From: an uncultured Clostridia bacterium
GTDB taxonomy: Bacteria; Bacillota; Clostridia; Christensenellales; Borkfalkiaceae
NCBI GenBank assembly: GCA_947087265.1
Contig: CAMUBY010000002.1
Coordinates: 62,001-126,000, forward strand
Direction: 5' to 3'
Length of the DNA stretch: 64,000 nt
Below are positions 7,780 to 16,330 of this stretch, one piece after another (position 1 is the first letter of the stretch; each line of letters begins with the position of its first letter). A model generated the notes under the pieces. The model was not told where the DNA came from. It saw only the letters and a list, made by a program, of their open reading frames with translations, and made no database searches. The position numbers and the translations under genes are program-made.

Positions 7780-8670
7780 ATGAAGAGCGGAACGGTAGCG
7801 GTCATCGGAAAAGCAAACGCGGGCAAGAGCACGCTGATTAACGTGTTCGTCGGGGAAAAGGTTGCAATCGTTTCTCCCAAGCCGCAAACGACGCGCGACC
7901 GCATTTTAGGCGTACTCACGCGTGCGGACAGCCAGATTGTGTTTGTGGATACGCCCGGCATTTATAAGAGCCGCAACACGCTGACCGAGCGCATGATGAA
8001 GACAACGGAAACGACTTCCAAAGACGTAGACGTCATCTTGTTTGTGCATGACGGACACGCGGGACTCGGTGAGGACGATATTGCGCTCATGCAAAAATAC
8101 GCTTCCCTCGGGATTCCCATGCTGATTGCCTACACGAAGATTGACATCATGCCCAAGGAGCATATCCCCGCAGACGTAAAGAAACTTGCGGAGGCGGGTA
8201 TCGAGGCGGACGTCTATCCCGTATCGGCGCGCAAGGGCAAGAATATCAAGGCTTTGGAGAACGGCATTACGCAGCTGCTCCCCGAGGGCGAGCCGCTGTT
8301 TTCGGAGAACGTCGTTTCGGACAGAAGCGAACGGTTTATGATTGCCGAACTCATGCGCGAGAAAATTCTTCTCAAATACGAAGAGGAAATTCCGCACGGC
8401 GTGGCAATCATCGTCAACACGTTCAAACGGAGAGAGAACGGCACTTACGAAATCAACCTCGATATCGTATGCGAAAAGCAAAACCATAAGGCAATCCTTA
8501 TCGGCAAGCAGGGGAGGGCGCTCAAAGAAGTTGCCTCATTTGCACGGCAGGATATGGAAAAATTTTTAGGCGCGAAAGTGTTTTTAACGACCTACGTGCG
8601 CGTGCGCGAGGATTGGCGCGAAAGCGCGGGGCTTTTGAAAGAACTCGGCTACGGCGAAACGGAACTGTAA
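7780..8670 (+). CDS. era: GTPase Era
   Basis: A 296-residue essential GTPase that binds the 3' end of 16S rRNA and acts in 30S assembly. G1 reads GKANAGKST, switch II VDTPGI, and G4 AYTKID (T in place of the usual N at its first position, a tolerated variant); SAR is G5. The C-terminal KH domain holds VIGKQGRALK-type sequence (LIGKQGRALKEV). Length and domain order are normal. It starts 1 nt after ybeY, consistent with coupled translation. Confidence 0.96.
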   Translation: MKSGTVAVIGKANAGKSTLINVFVGEKVAIVSPKPQTTRDRILGVLTRADSQIVFVDTPGIYKSRNTLTERMMKTTETTSKDVDVILFVHDGHAGLGEDDIALMQKYASLGIPMLIAYTKIDIMPKEHIPADVKKLAEAGIEADVYPVSARKGKNIKALENGITQLLPEGEPLFSENVVSDRSERFMIAELMREKILLKYEEEIPHGVAIIVNTFKRRENGTYEINLDIVCEKQNHKAILIGKQGRALKEVASFARQDMEKFLGAKVFLTTYVRVREDWRESAGLLKELGYGETEL

Positions 8671-8720
8671 TTTACGCATAACTTCTTTCCGCTCACGCAT
8701 ACTGATAGCGGAGGGAACGC

Positions 8721-8822
8721 ATGAAAGAGGAACAAGGGAATTCGGCAAGTGAAATTGCCTGGCGGCTCTTTGAGAAAACGGGGAATTTCAGTTATTATAT
8801 GTTATACAAACGGTTGAAATAA
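8721..8822 (+). CDS. yqzL: YqzL-like small protein
   Basis: A 33-residue protein between era and recO, the position of yqzL in Bacilli and Clostridia. The second half, WRLFEKTGNFSYYMLYKR, matches the family pattern W-x-L-F-x-x-T-G-x-x-x-Y-Y-L-Y. Function is unknown. ATG 8721 has GGAGG at good spacing and the TAA at 8820-8822 is 1 nt before the recO start. It is easily missed because of its length. Confidence 0.8.
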   Translation: MKEEQGNSASEIAWRLFEKTGNFSYYMLYKRLK

Positions 8823-8823
8823 A

Positions 8824-9522
8824 ATGGAATTCAAAACGGACGCGCTACTTCTCAAAGCGTGCGACTACGGCGAGAACGATAAGATTATTACCCTGCTTAC
8901 GGCGGACAGAGGCAAACTCACTGCCGGCATGAAGGGCGTGAAAAAGGCGGGCGCGAAACTGCGGTTCGCGGCTCAGCCTTTTTGCTTTGCCGAATACGTG
9001 TTTGCGCAGAAGGGCGGAAGAAACACGGTGACTTCGGCGTCGCTGTACGACGGCTTTTACTCGCTTCGGGAAGACGTTGCAAAATATTTTGCGGCGGCGG
9101 CGGTTTCGGAAGTGTGCGATAAACTGGTGCCCGAGGGCGTGGAAAGCGGAGAATTTCTCGTCGGCGCGGTGACTGCGCTCAAAGAAATCAGCGAAGGGAA
9201 ACCGACGTTTCCGCTTGTCGCCTTTTTATGTAAATCGTTGAAACTTGCCGGTTATCCCGTGCGGGCGGCGGCTTGCTCGTCCTGCGGCAACCCGTTAGCG
9301 GGAAGAATGCGTTTCGATATGGCGGGCGGCGCGTTCAACTGCGCTTCGTGCGAGGGCGTGCCTGCCAGCGAAAGTACATATCTCACCGTGCGTGCGGCGC
9401 TTCACGGCGGCGCTCATTCCGAAGACGGTGCGCGGCGTGCTCTTCGGCTACTGCGCACTTATTACGCTTACCAGACGGACGACGATTTGCCCTCGTTGGG
9501 CGAGTATCTCAAAATACTGTAA
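8824..9522 (+). CDS. recO: DNA repair protein RecO
   Basis: A 232-residue mediator that, with RecR, helps RecA load on SSB-coated single-stranded DNA and anneals strands. The N-terminal OB-fold begins KTDALLLKACDYGENDKIITLLT, the typical start of the family. The C-terminal part carries a four-Cys zinc motif (CSSCGNPL near 150 and CASCEG near 178). It is slightly shorter than average. Coupled to yqzL, with 1 nt between them. Confidence 0.93.
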   Translation: MEFKTDALLLKACDYGENDKIITLLTADRGKLTAGMKGVKKAGAKLRFAAQPFCFAEYVFAQKGGRNTVTSASLYDGFYSLREDVAKYFAAAAVSEVCDKLVPEGVESGEFLVGAVTALKEISEGKPTFPLVAFLCKSLKLAGYPVRAAACSSCGNPLAGRMRFDMAGGAFNCASCEGVPASESTYLTVRAALHGGAHSEDGARRALRLLRTYYAYQTDDDLPSLGEYLKIL

Positions 9523-9546
9523 GTTGTTCTTTCCCTGCTTAAAAAC

Positions 9547-9575
9547 TTGACTTTTTTTTACGCCTTTTATATACT
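9547..9575 (+). promoter_or_regulatory. nadB promoter
   Basis: -35 TTGACT (9547-9552), 17-bp spacer, -10 TATACT (9570-9575). It lies over an upstream in-frame ATG at 9547, which argues for the nadB start at 9601. Confidence 0.7.
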
Positions 9576-9600
9576 GAAACAAATAATCGGGAGGTGCGGA

Positions 9601-10908
9601 ATGGTAGCTGCAGCGTCGGAACTGAATGCGGAATACGACGTCGTAATTGTCGGCGCAGGCGTTGCCGGACTCAACCTCGCCGTACATTTACCCGAGGCGT
9701 GCCGCGTGCTTGTCGTGTGCAAGGGCGGGCTAAAAGAAAGCGATTCTTTTTTGGCGCAGGGCGGTATTTGCGTACAGCGCGACAAGGGCGACTTCCGCAG
9801 TTATTTTGAAGACACCATGCGCGCAGGTCATTTCGAGAACGACCCCGCTACCGTCAAGTGCATGATAGAACATTCGCGCGAAACGATAGACGAACTCATT
9901 TCCTTCGGCGTGCGCTTTGCACGCGAAGAAAACGGCGCGCTTGCCTACACGCGCGAGGGTGCGCATTCCCGTCCGCGCATCGTCTTTCACGAGGACTGCA
10001 CGGGCAAGGAAATCACTTCTCATCTGCTTGCGGCGGCGCTTTCCCTTTCCAACGTCACCCTTTGTCCGCATACGACTATGCTCGATTTGCTGTGCAACAG
10101 AGAAAATACAACCTGCTTGGGCGTGGTGCTCAAAGAGAACCGCACGGGGAAAATTTTCACCGTTCGGGCAGGGAATACCGCGCTCGCAACGGGCGGCGTT
10201 GGCGGGCTTTTCCGCCATTCCACGAATTTCAGAATTTTAACGGGCGACGGTTTGGCGGTGGCTCTCCGCCACGGCGTGAAAGTCGACCATGCGGACTATA
10301 TTCAATTTCATCCGACAACCCTTTACACCAAAGGACGCGGCAGACGGTTTCTCATTTCGGAATCGCTCCGCGGCGAGGGGGCGCACCTTATCAATGCGAA
10401 GGGACAGCGGTTTGTGGACGAGTTGCTTCCGCGCGACGTGGTAACCGAAGCGATTTACCGCGAAATGGAAAAAGAGGGCAGCGACTTTGTGCGCATCGAT
10501 TTGAGAACGGCGGGCGATGAAAATACTCTGCTCAGCCATTTCCCGACGATTGTACAGCGTTGTAAGGAAGAGGGGTTCGACGTATTCAAAGAGCCCGTTC
10601 CCGTTGTGCCTGCCCAGCATTATTTTATGGGCGGAGTTAGAAGCGATTTATTTGGCAGAACGACGATGCCGCACCTTTACGCCGTAGGGGAAACCTGTTG
10701 CAACGGCGTGCACGGCAGAAACCGCCTTGCGTCCAATTCTTTGTTGGAATCGGTTATTTTCGCAAAGCGTGCGGCGGAAGATATTACAAGAGGCGAAAGA
10801 GCGCAGGGCGAAGCTTATTTTGACGCGGAACTGTATGCCAATCCGCGCCGCCTTGCAAAGAACGATAAACAAAACGTTTTGAAGGAGATGAAACGCGATG
10901 ACGGTTGA
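9601..10908 (+). CDS. nadB: L-aspartate oxidase
   Basis: A 435-residue FAD enzyme that oxidises L-aspartate to iminoaspartate, the first step of de novo NAD synthesis. The FAD motif reads VVIVGAGVAGLNLA (about 14-27), the flavin region has DSFLAQGGI, and the succinate-dehydrogenase-like catalytic segments HPTTLY and SESLRGEGA are present, as is RNRLASNSLLE near the end. It is about 100 residues shorter than the Escherichia enzyme because the C-terminal helical domain is missing, common in Clostridia. ATG 9601 follows GGGAGGT. nadA, normally grouped here, is absent. Confidence 0.93.
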   Translation: MVAAASELNAEYDVVIVGAGVAGLNLAVHLPEACRVLVVCKGGLKESDSFLAQGGICVQRDKGDFRSYFEDTMRAGHFENDPATVKCMIEHSRETIDELISFGVRFAREENGALAYTREGAHSRPRIVFHEDCTGKEITSHLLAAALSLSNVTLCPHTTMLDLLCNRENTTCLGVVLKENRTGKIFTVRAGNTALATGGVGGLFRHSTNFRILTGDGLAVALRHGVKVDHADYIQFHPTTLYTKGRGRRFLISESLRGEGAHLINAKGQRFVDELLPRDVVTEAIYREMEKEGSDFVRIDLRTAGDENTLLSHFPTIVQRCKEEGFDVFKEPVPVVPAQHYFMGGVRSDLFGRTTMPHLYAVGETCCNGVHGRNRLASNSLLESVIFAKRAAEDITRGERAQGEAYFDAELYANPRRLAKNDKQNVLKEMKRDDG

Positions 10909-11755
10909 CGTAACGCAGAGACTGCACTGTGACGAATTGATTTTGAACGCGCTGAAAGAGGATATTCCATGGGAGGACGTTTCGGCAAATGCGGTTGTCA
11001 AAGCGGGCACGCGCGGAAAAGCCGAACTCATCTGTAAACAGGACGGCGTGATTGCGGGTCTTCCCGTCTTTGCGCGCACGTTTACGCTGCTCGACGGTTC
11101 CGCGGAAGTCAAACTGTTTGCGGAAGAGGGGAGCGAAGTAAAACGCGGGCAGAAACTCGGAGAAGTCACTGCCGAAATGCGTGCGATTCTTTCGGGCGAA
11201 CGCACCGCGCTCAACTTTTTAGGGCGTATGAGCGGTATTGCCACCTATACGCGTTCGGTTGCGAAATTGCTGGAAGGAACGAATACCCGACTTCTCGACA
11301 CAAGAAAAACAACGCCCGGGTTGAGAGTGTTAGAAAAATATGCCGTGCGGACGGGCGGCGGAAACAATCACCGTTTCAATCTTTCGGACGGCGTACTGCT
11401 CAAAGACAATCATATCGGGGCGGCGGGCAGCGTAACGGCGGCAATCGAAGCCGCGCGCGCCTATGCGCCGTTCGTGCGGAAAATCGAAGTGGAAGTGGAA
11501 ACGCTCGACCAGTTAAAAGAGGCGCTTGTTGCGGGTGCGGATATCGTCATGCTCGACAATATGAATGAAGAAACGCTGAAAGAGGCGGTCAAACTTGCAA
11601 AGGGCAAAGCGGAAACGGAAATTTCGGGCAACGTCACCAAAGAGAATATTCAAAGGTACGTTTCTTACGGGGTGAATTATATTTCTTCGGGGGCACTCAC
11701 GCACAGTGCGCCCGTGCTGGATATTTCGCTGAAAAATTTACGTCCGCTCGCATAG
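10898..11755 (+). CDS. nadC: Nicotinate-nucleotide pyrophosphorylase (carboxylating)
   Basis: A 285-residue quinolinate phosphoribosyltransferase that turns quinolinate and PRPP into nicotinate mononucleotide. DTRKTTPGLRVLEKYAV and GGGNNHRFNLSD are the conserved active-site segments; LKDNHI and MLDN near 225 follow. Length is normal. It overlaps nadB by 11 nt, so the two are translated together. The product chain needs quinolinate synthase (NadA), which must be encoded elsewhere. Confidence 0.95.
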   Translation: MTVDVTQRLHCDELILNALKEDIPWEDVSANAVVKAGTRGKAELICKQDGVIAGLPVFARTFTLLDGSAEVKLFAEEGSEVKRGQKLGEVTAEMRAILSGERTALNFLGRMSGIATYTRSVAKLLEGTNTRLLDTRKTTPGLRVLEKYAVRTGGGNNHRFNLSDGVLLKDNHIGAAGSVTAAIEAARAYAPFVRKIEVEVETLDQLKEALVAGADIVMLDNMNEETLKEAVKLAKGKAETEISGNVTKENIQRYVSYGVNYISSGALTHSAPVLDISLKNLRPLA

Positions 11756-11828
11756 TTCGGCTCGGAAAAGAGCGGCGGCACGGACGAAAAAATTTTTTTC
11801 AAAAAATAAAAACTGAATGCAAAAATCA

Positions 11829-11857
11829 TTGACATCCCTTATTAAGTGTGTTAAACT
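11829..11857 (+). promoter_or_regulatory. rpmG-secE-nusG promoter
   Basis: -35 TTGACA (11829-11834), 17-bp spacer, -10 TAAACT (11852-11857). Confidence 0.75.
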
Positions 11858-11865
11858 CATAACAA

Positions 11866-11891
11866 GCACCGTTGAGGGGTGCAATTTTTTT
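11866..11891 (+). promoter_or_regulatory. Possible leader hairpin/attenuator before rpmG
   Basis: GCACC (11866-11870) can pair with GGTGC (11878-11882), followed by AATTTTTTT, immediately after the predicted transcription start. The 5-bp stem is short for an efficient terminator. Confidence 0.3.
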
Positions 11892-11909
11892 GTATGGAGT
11901 TTTTAACCA

Positions 11910-12074
11910 ATGGCTACCAAATCTACGAGAATGAAGGTAACGTTCGAGTGCACGGAATGCAAGAACAGAAATTACGATAGTTTCAAAAATAAGCGTAACG
12001 ACCCCGACCGCCTTGAACTCAACAAATATTGCCCTGTTTGCAAAAAGCATACCGTGCATAAAGAATCCAAGTAA
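11910..12074 (+). CDS. rpmG: 50S ribosomal protein L33
   Basis: A 54-residue ribosomal protein. The sequence has the family pattern with two Cys pairs, CTECKNRNY and [10 protein letters not shown], so it is the zinc-binding (C+) form of L33. ATG 11910 is preceded by GGAG about 10 nt upstream. It leads the rpmG-secE-nusG transcription unit, the standard Firmicutes arrangement. Confidence 0.92.
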   Translation: MATKSTRMKVTFECTECKNRNYDSFKNKRNDPDRLELNKYCPVCKKHTVHKESK

Positions 12075-12094
12075 TTGACCGGGAGGACGGAATC

Positions 12095-12385
12095 ATGGCG
12101 AAATCTAACGAAAAGCCGAACGAAAAGCCTGCGGTAAAAGAAGAAAAGCGCGGCAAAGAGCCTGACAAAAAAAAGCAGGACAAGAATAAAAAACCGAATA
12201 TTTTCGTCCGCATGGGCAGAAAACTCAAAGAAACGTTTTCCGAACTCAAACGGGTCAGCTGGCCTACGTTCGGAAAAGCGTTAAAAGCTACGGGCGTCGT
12301 ACTCGTCATTGTGCTTATTTTCACCGTGATTGTTACGGGCGTCAACTACGGTTTGAGCGAACTGTTGCAACTCATGTCGAAATAG
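12095..12385 (+). CDS. secE: Preprotein translocase subunit SecE
   Basis: A 96-residue single-span membrane subunit of the SecYEG channel. A long, very lysine-rich N-terminal tail (about 1-38) precedes the conserved amphipathic segment FSELKRVSWPT and one membrane helix (about 66-86). The tail is longer than in Bacillus SecE but similar extensions occur in Clostridia. ATG follows GGGAGG. Eleven bases separate it from nusG. Confidence 0.93.
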   Translation: MAKSNEKPNEKPAVKEEKRGKEPDKKKQDKNKKPNIFVRMGRKLKETFSELKRVSWPTFGKALKATGVVLVIVLIFTVIVTGVNYGLSELLQLMSK

Positions 12386-12395
12386 GAGGGGATTC

Positions 12396-12962
12396 ATGCC
12401 AAATAATGACAATCAGTTACATTGGTACATCCTTCATACCTATTCGGGATACGAGGCGATGGTAAAAGAGAGCCTGATGCGCCTCATCGAAAACAACAAT
12501 TTGCAGGATAGTATCGTAGACGTAAAAATTCCCACCGAACAGACCATCGAAGAAAAGGCGAACGGCAAGAAGAAAGTGGTAGAACGCAAACTTCTTCCCT
12601 GCTACGTGTTTATTAAAATGGTTTATACCAATCAACTTTGGTATCTGGTGACCAATACGCGCGGCGTTACGGGATTCTGCGGTCCGCAGGGTCGCCCCAT
12701 TCCCATGAAAGAGGAAGAAATCCGCAAGATGCGCCTCGAAGAATTTGTAACGGACGCAGACTTCAAAGTGGGCGATAGAGTTTCTATTGACAACGGTCCT
12801 TTGGAAGGTTTCATCGGCGTTATCCGCGAAATCAACGAACAGGCGCAGCGCGCTCGCGTGAACATTACCATGTTCGGGCGCGAACAGGACGTAGAAGTCG
12901 AATATATCCAAATGCAGAAAATTTCCGAAACGGCAGTCGAAATTCCTGCCGACGAGGAGTAA
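12396..12962 (+). CDS. nusG: Transcription termination/antitermination protein NusG
   Basis: A 188-residue NusG. The N-terminal NGN domain opens WYILHTYSGYEAMVKESL and contains LLPCYVFIKM and VTGFCGP. The C-terminal KOW domain reads FKVGDRVSIDNGPLEGFIGVI. It binds RNA polymerase and ribosome to set elongation and pausing. Normal length. Followed by a 113-nt gap with a likely ribosomal-protein leader before rplK. Confidence 0.96.
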   Translation: MPNNDNQLHWYILHTYSGYEAMVKESLMRLIENNNLQDSIVDVKIPTEQTIEEKANGKKKVVERKLLPCYVFIKMVYTNQLWYLVTNTRGVTGFCGPQGRPIPMKEEEIRKMRLEEFVTDADFKVGDRVSIDNGPLEGFIGVIREINEQAQRARVNITMFGREQDVEVEYIQMQKISETAVEIPADEE

Positions 12963-13013
12963 AGAAAAAATTGTCCGCAATGTTTTCCCGAAAACGGAAA
13001 ACTTGGGAATAGA

Positions 13014-13057
13014 GTGGGAGAGGCGGAAAAACTCAATCGCCGCCTTGCGAAAACCAC
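13014..13057 (+). promoter_or_regulatory. Putative rplK leader (L1-type autoregulatory site)
   Basis: In the nusG-rplK gap, GTGG (13014-13017) and CCAC (13054-13057) bracket an inner GGCGG/CCGCC stem, just before the rplK ribosome binding site. A similar GTGG...ACCAC element before rplK is common in Firmicutes and is thought to mimic the rRNA site of L1. Assignment here is by position and shape only. Confidence 0.35.
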
Positions 13058-13075
13058 AAACGGAGGAATTAAAAA

Positions 13076-13501
13076 ATGGCAAAGAAGATTACGGCAGTCG
13101 TAAAACTGCAACTTCCCGCCGGCAAAGCAACCCCGGGACCCCCTGTCGGTTCCACGCTTGGTCCTCACGGAATTAACATTCCGGGTTTCACCAAGGAATT
13201 CAACGCAAAGACCGCAAATCAGGAAGGGCTTATCATTCCCGTCGTCATGACGATTTATCAGGACCGTTCGTTCACGTTCGTTCTGAAAACGCCCCCCGCT
13301 CCCGTGCTTATTAAAAAGGCGCTCGGGCTGGATAAGGCAAGCGCTACGCCCAACAAAGCGAAAGTCGGCAAGCTGACTAAGGCGCAGGTAGAAGAAATCG
13401 CAAAGACGAAGTTACCCGATTTGAATTGCACTTCTTTGGAAAGCGCAATGAGCATGATTAAGGGTACGGCGCGCAGCATGGGCGTCACCGTCGAGGAATA
13501 A
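13076..13501 (+). CDS. rplK: 50S ribosomal protein L11
   Basis: A 141-residue stalk-base protein that binds 23S rRNA in the GTPase-associated centre. The N-terminal [27 protein letters not shown] start and the C-terminal rRNA-binding [16 protein letters not shown] are typical. Normal length, with GGAGG before the start. Confidence 0.97.
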   Translation: MAKKITAVVKLQLPAGKATPGPPVGSTLGPHGINIPGFTKEFNAKTANQEGLIIPVVMTIYQDRSFTFVLKTPPAPVLIKKALGLDKASATPNKAKVGKLTKAQVEEIAKTKLPDLNCTSLESAMSMIKGTARSMGVTVEE

Positions 13502-13514
13502 GGAGGGTTGAGAG

Positions 13515-14204
13515 ATGAAATACGGTAAAAAATACGCCGAGAGCTTGAAATCTTATGACCGCTCCAAGGCATACGATGCAAGCGAGGCGGTGAACATCGT
13601 TCTCCAAAACGCGAAAGCCAAATTCGACGAAACGGTGGAACTCCACGTTCGTCTGGGTATCGACCCCCGTCAGGCAGACCAGCAGGTCCGCGGCGTACTC
13701 GTTCTTCCCCACGGAACGGGAAAAACCAAGAAAGTGCTCGTTATCGCAAAGGGTGAAAGAGCGGACGCGGCGCAGGCGGCAGGCGCGGATTACGTCGGCG
13801 CGGAAGAAATGATACAGAAAATCCAGACGGAAAACTGGTTCGATTTCGACGTCATGATTACGACTCCCGATATGATGGGCGTCGTCGGCAGAATCGGCCG
13901 TTTGCTCGGTCCTAAGGGACTTATGCCCAACCCCAAGTCGGGTACGGTCACGATGGACGTTGCGCGCGCCGTTCAGGAAGTAAAAGCAGGTAAGGTAGAA
14001 TACCGTTTGGATAAAACGGCTATCATTCACTGCCCCATCGGGAAAAAGAGTTTCGGTAACGAAAAAATTCTCGAAAACTTCAACGCGCTCATGGACGCTA
14101 TCGTCAAGGCGAAACCCGCTGCGGCGAAAGGTCAGTACATTAAGAGCATTGCGCTTGCGAGTACGATGGGGCTTGGCGTAAAAGTTAACTACAATAAAAT
14201 CTGA
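13515..14204 (+). CDS. rplA: 50S ribosomal protein L1
   Basis: A 229-residue L1-stalk protein and, in many bacteria, translational repressor of its own operon. Conserved segments include [45 protein letters not shown] and [14 protein letters not shown]. The start ATG has AGGAGG at 13501. Normal length. Confidence 0.97.
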   Translation: MKYGKKYAESLKSYDRSKAYDASEAVNIVLQNAKAKFDETVELHVRLGIDPRQADQQVRGVLVLPHGTGKTKKVLVIAKGERADAAQAAGADYVGAEEMIQKIQTENWFDFDVMITTPDMMGVVGRIGRLLGPKGLMPNPKSGTVTMDVARAVQEVKAGKVEYRLDKTAIIHCPIGKKSFGNEKILENFNALMDAIVKAKPAAAKGQYIKSIALASTMGLGVKVNYNKI

Positions 14205-14221
14205 TTTCTGCCGAAAAACGC

Positions 14222-14250
14222 TTGACGCAAAATCGCGTTTTTGGTACAAT
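14222..14250 (+). promoter_or_regulatory. rplJL promoter
   Basis: -35 TTGACG (14222-14227), 17-bp spacer, -10 TACAAT (14245-14250). Confidence 0.75.
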
Positions 14251-14255
14251 GAAAT

Positions 14256-14364
14256 CGTAGACCGCAGACAACGGGTGCCGAACGGCTCAATATCCCGTCG
14301 AGGTTGGAAGTTCAGAATCGTATTCTGCTCCGTACCCTCATCTGCGGTACGGAGTTTTGTTTTT
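14256..14364 (+). promoter_or_regulatory. L10 leader (ribosomal protein attenuator)
   Basis: A transcribed leader with two competing structures. ACCGCAGA (14261-14268) is fully complementary to TCTGCGGT (14341-14348), forming the closing stem of the L10-leader fold. Alternatively CTCCGTACC (14328-14336) pairs with GGTACGGAG (14346-14354) to give a terminator followed by TTTTGTTTTT. The two share 14346-14348, so they are exclusive. In this leader class, L10(L7/L12)4 binding is known to favour termination. Confidence 0.8.
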
Positions 14365-14435
14365 GCGGATAGTTCAAAAAGAAAAATCCGCGTATGAAAT
14401 CGGGCGCAAAGAAATTGCGCTTAACGGAGGTAACT

Positions 14436-14933
14436 ATGTCGGAAAATTTTGAAGCAAAAAAGGTTGTCGTTGAAGAAATCAAAGGAAAGATTCAAGCGAG
14501 TAAATCCGTGATTCTTGCAAAGTACGACCGCCTCACCGTTGCGGAAGTAACCGACCTTCGCGGCAAATTCAAGAACGCTTCCTGCGAATACAAAGTTTAC
14601 AAAAACACTTTGGTACGCAAGGCGTTTGAAGAACTCGGCGTGGAAGGATTCGATAACGACTTAAACGGCGCTACGGCTTTCGTTTTCTGCCCCGATGAAA
14701 CGAGCGGTTGCTCGATTATCGCGAAATCGGTGAAAGAAAACCCCGTGTTAGAGGACAAGATTGTGCCGAAGTGCGCGTACGTGAACGGCGCGTATGTGGA
14801 CGCGGCAGGCGTGAAGAAACTTGCATCGATTCCTTCGAGAGAGGTATTGATTGCAAAGATGCTCGGGTGCTTACAGTCGCCCATCGCGAATTTTGCCTAT
14901 GTTTTGAAGGCAATCGCAGACCAAAAATCTTAA
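14436..14933 (+). CDS. rplJ: 50S ribosomal protein L10
   Basis: A 165-residue base of the L7/L12 stalk. It begins MSENFEAKKVVVEEIKGKIQ and carries the conserved CEYKVYKNTLVRKA. I chose ATG 14436 because it has GGAGG at 14426-14430; a further in-frame ATG at 14394 has no such site and would add a non-conserved 14 residues. Controlled by the leader upstream. Confidence 0.95.
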   Translation: MSENFEAKKVVVEEIKGKIQASKSVILAKYDRLTVAEVTDLRGKFKNASCEYKVYKNTLVRKAFEELGVEGFDNDLNGATAFVFCPDETSGCSIIAKSVKENPVLEDKIVPKCAYVNGAYVDAAGVKKLASIPSREVLIAKMLGCLQSPIANFAYVLKAIADQKS

Positions 14934-14954
14934 AAATTATCGGAGGATTAAAAA

Positions 14955-15329
14955 ATGGATATTCAGAAATTGATTGAAGAAGTAAAAGCAATGTCGGTTG
15001 TTGAACTCAACGACCTTGTAAAAGCACTCGAAGAGGAGTTCGGCGTAAGCGCTGCTGCTCCCGTAGCTGTTGCAGGCGCAGGCGCTGCGGCAGGCGAAGC
15101 TGCTCCCGCGGCAGAAGAAAAGACCGAATTCAATATCGTGCTCAAAGACATCGGCGCGAACAAGATTGCCGTTATCAAGGCAGTCCGCGAATTCACGGGT
15201 CTTGGTCTTGCGGAAGCGAAGAAAGCAGTTGAAAGCCTTGGCGTGCTCAAAGAAGCAGTTCCCAAGGCAGACGCAGACGCTGCTATTGCAAAACTCAAAG
15301 AAGCAGGCGCTACCGCTGAATTGCAATAA
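14955..15329 (+). CDS. rplL: 50S ribosomal protein L7/L12
   Basis: A 124-residue stalk protein that recruits translation factors. The N-terminal dimerisation helix (1-30) is followed by an alanine-rich hinge (about 36-55) and the C-terminal domain with [25 protein letters not shown] and [12 protein letters not shown]. Normal length. In most bacteria rpoB follows; here a terminator and unit C follow. Confidence 0.97.
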   Translation: MDIQKLIEEVKAMSVVELNDLVKALEEEFGVSAAAPVAVAGAGAAAGEAAPAAEEKTEFNIVLKDIGANKIAVIKAVREFTGLGLAEAKKAVESLGVLKEAVPKADADAAIAKLKEAGATAELQ

Positions 15330-15342
15330 TCGTAATATTCAA

Positions 15343-15371
15343 AAAACCGCAGGGCTTATCCCTGCGGTTTT
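15343..15371 (+). terminator. rplL terminator
   Basis: A 12-bp perfect stem, AAAACCGCAGGG with CCCTGCGGTTTT, loop CTTAT, 13 nt after the rplL stop. Confidence 0.85.
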
Positions 15372-15447
15372 CATATAGGGATTTTTTCCGCAAAAGAATA
15401 TAAGTATCGCGCACTATTCCCTAAAGTAAGGCGGTGCGCTTATTGAT

Positions 15448-15476
15448 TTTACTTCGTTATCGAATTGTGATATAAT
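15448..15476 (+). promoter_or_regulatory. Promoter of unit C
   Basis: -35 TTTACT (15448-15453), 17-bp spacer, -10 TATAAT (15471-15476); same -35 hexamer and spacer as units A and B. Confidence 0.7.
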
Positions 15477-15516
15477 GACAATAAGATAAACAGTAATTTA
15501 TAGGAAAACAGTTAAA

Positions 15517-16269
15517 ATGGAATACATAAAACTCACACTTGATAATTTGGAAAAAGAACATATTTGTTGTGCCATATCTAACAATAAAGACGTGCAAGTA
15601 GCAAGCAAAAAAGCGTGGCTCAAAGATAGGTTAAACGATGGTTTGGTCTTTTTGAAATCTGTCGAGCGCGGCAAATGCTTTATAGAGTATATCCCTGCCG
15701 AAAATGCTTGGTGTCCTATCGAGGCAAGCGGTTATATGCACATAAATTGCTTTTGGGTTTCGGGCTCATTTAAGGGACACGGATATGCAAACGAATTATT
15801 GAACGCTTGTATTACCGACGCAAAAGCACAAGGCAAACACGGTATAACCGTTATATCTTCGCTAAAGAAAATGCCGTTTTTGTCCGACCCGAAATATCTT
15901 TCATATAAAGACTTTAAGATTGCGGATAAAGCCGACCCGAATTTTACGTTACTGTATTTGCCTTTTGACGATAATGCACCCGTTCCGCAATTCAAGGCTT
16001 GTGCCAAAAATCCGAAAACAGACAAAAGTGGTTTTGTAATCTATTACACGCACGGCTGCCCTTTTACGGCAAAATATGTTCCTATCGTAGAAAGTTTTGC
16101 CAAAGAGAAAGGCATACCGTTTGAGAGCATATTTATAGACAGTAAAGAGAAAGCGCAAAATGCGCCTACGGCGTGGACGAATTATGCTGTTTTCTATAAC
16201 GGAAATTTTATTACAAACGAAATACAAAACGAAAAGAAATTTATGGAACTCGTTGAGCGGTTGGCTTGA
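15517..16269 (+). CDS. GNAT acetyltransferase with YoaP-like C-terminal domain
   Basis: A 250-residue two-domain protein. Residues about 1-150 form a GNAT domain, with SGSFKGHGYANELLNACI supplying the acetyl-CoA loop (G-x-G-x-A). Residues about 175-250 look like a YoaP-type/thioredoxin-like domain: GFVIYYTHGCPFTAKYVP has a single Cys where redox proteins carry CxxC, and the fold continues through IPFESIFIDSKEKAQNAPTAWTNYAVFYNGNF. Bacillus YoaP has this plan; substrate is unknown. The gene is AT-rich compared with rplL and shares its flanks with the genes at 608 and 22322. Confidence 0.7.
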   Translation: MEYIKLTLDNLEKEHICCAISNNKDVQVASKKAWLKDRLNDGLVFLKSVERGKCFIEYIPAENAWCPIEASGYMHINCFWVSGSFKGHGYANELLNACITDAKAQGKHGITVISSLKKMPFLSDPKYLSYKDFKIADKADPNFTLLYLPFDDNAPVPQFKACAKNPKTDKSGFVIYYTHGCPFTAKYVPIVESFAKEKGIPFESIFIDSKEKAQNAPTAWTNYAVFYNGNFITNEIQNEKKFMELVERLA

Positions 16270-16330
16270 TGTAATATTTTATTCGTACTATAATTCAGTT
16301 TGGGGTAAATTACAATTTATCGAACAGTTC

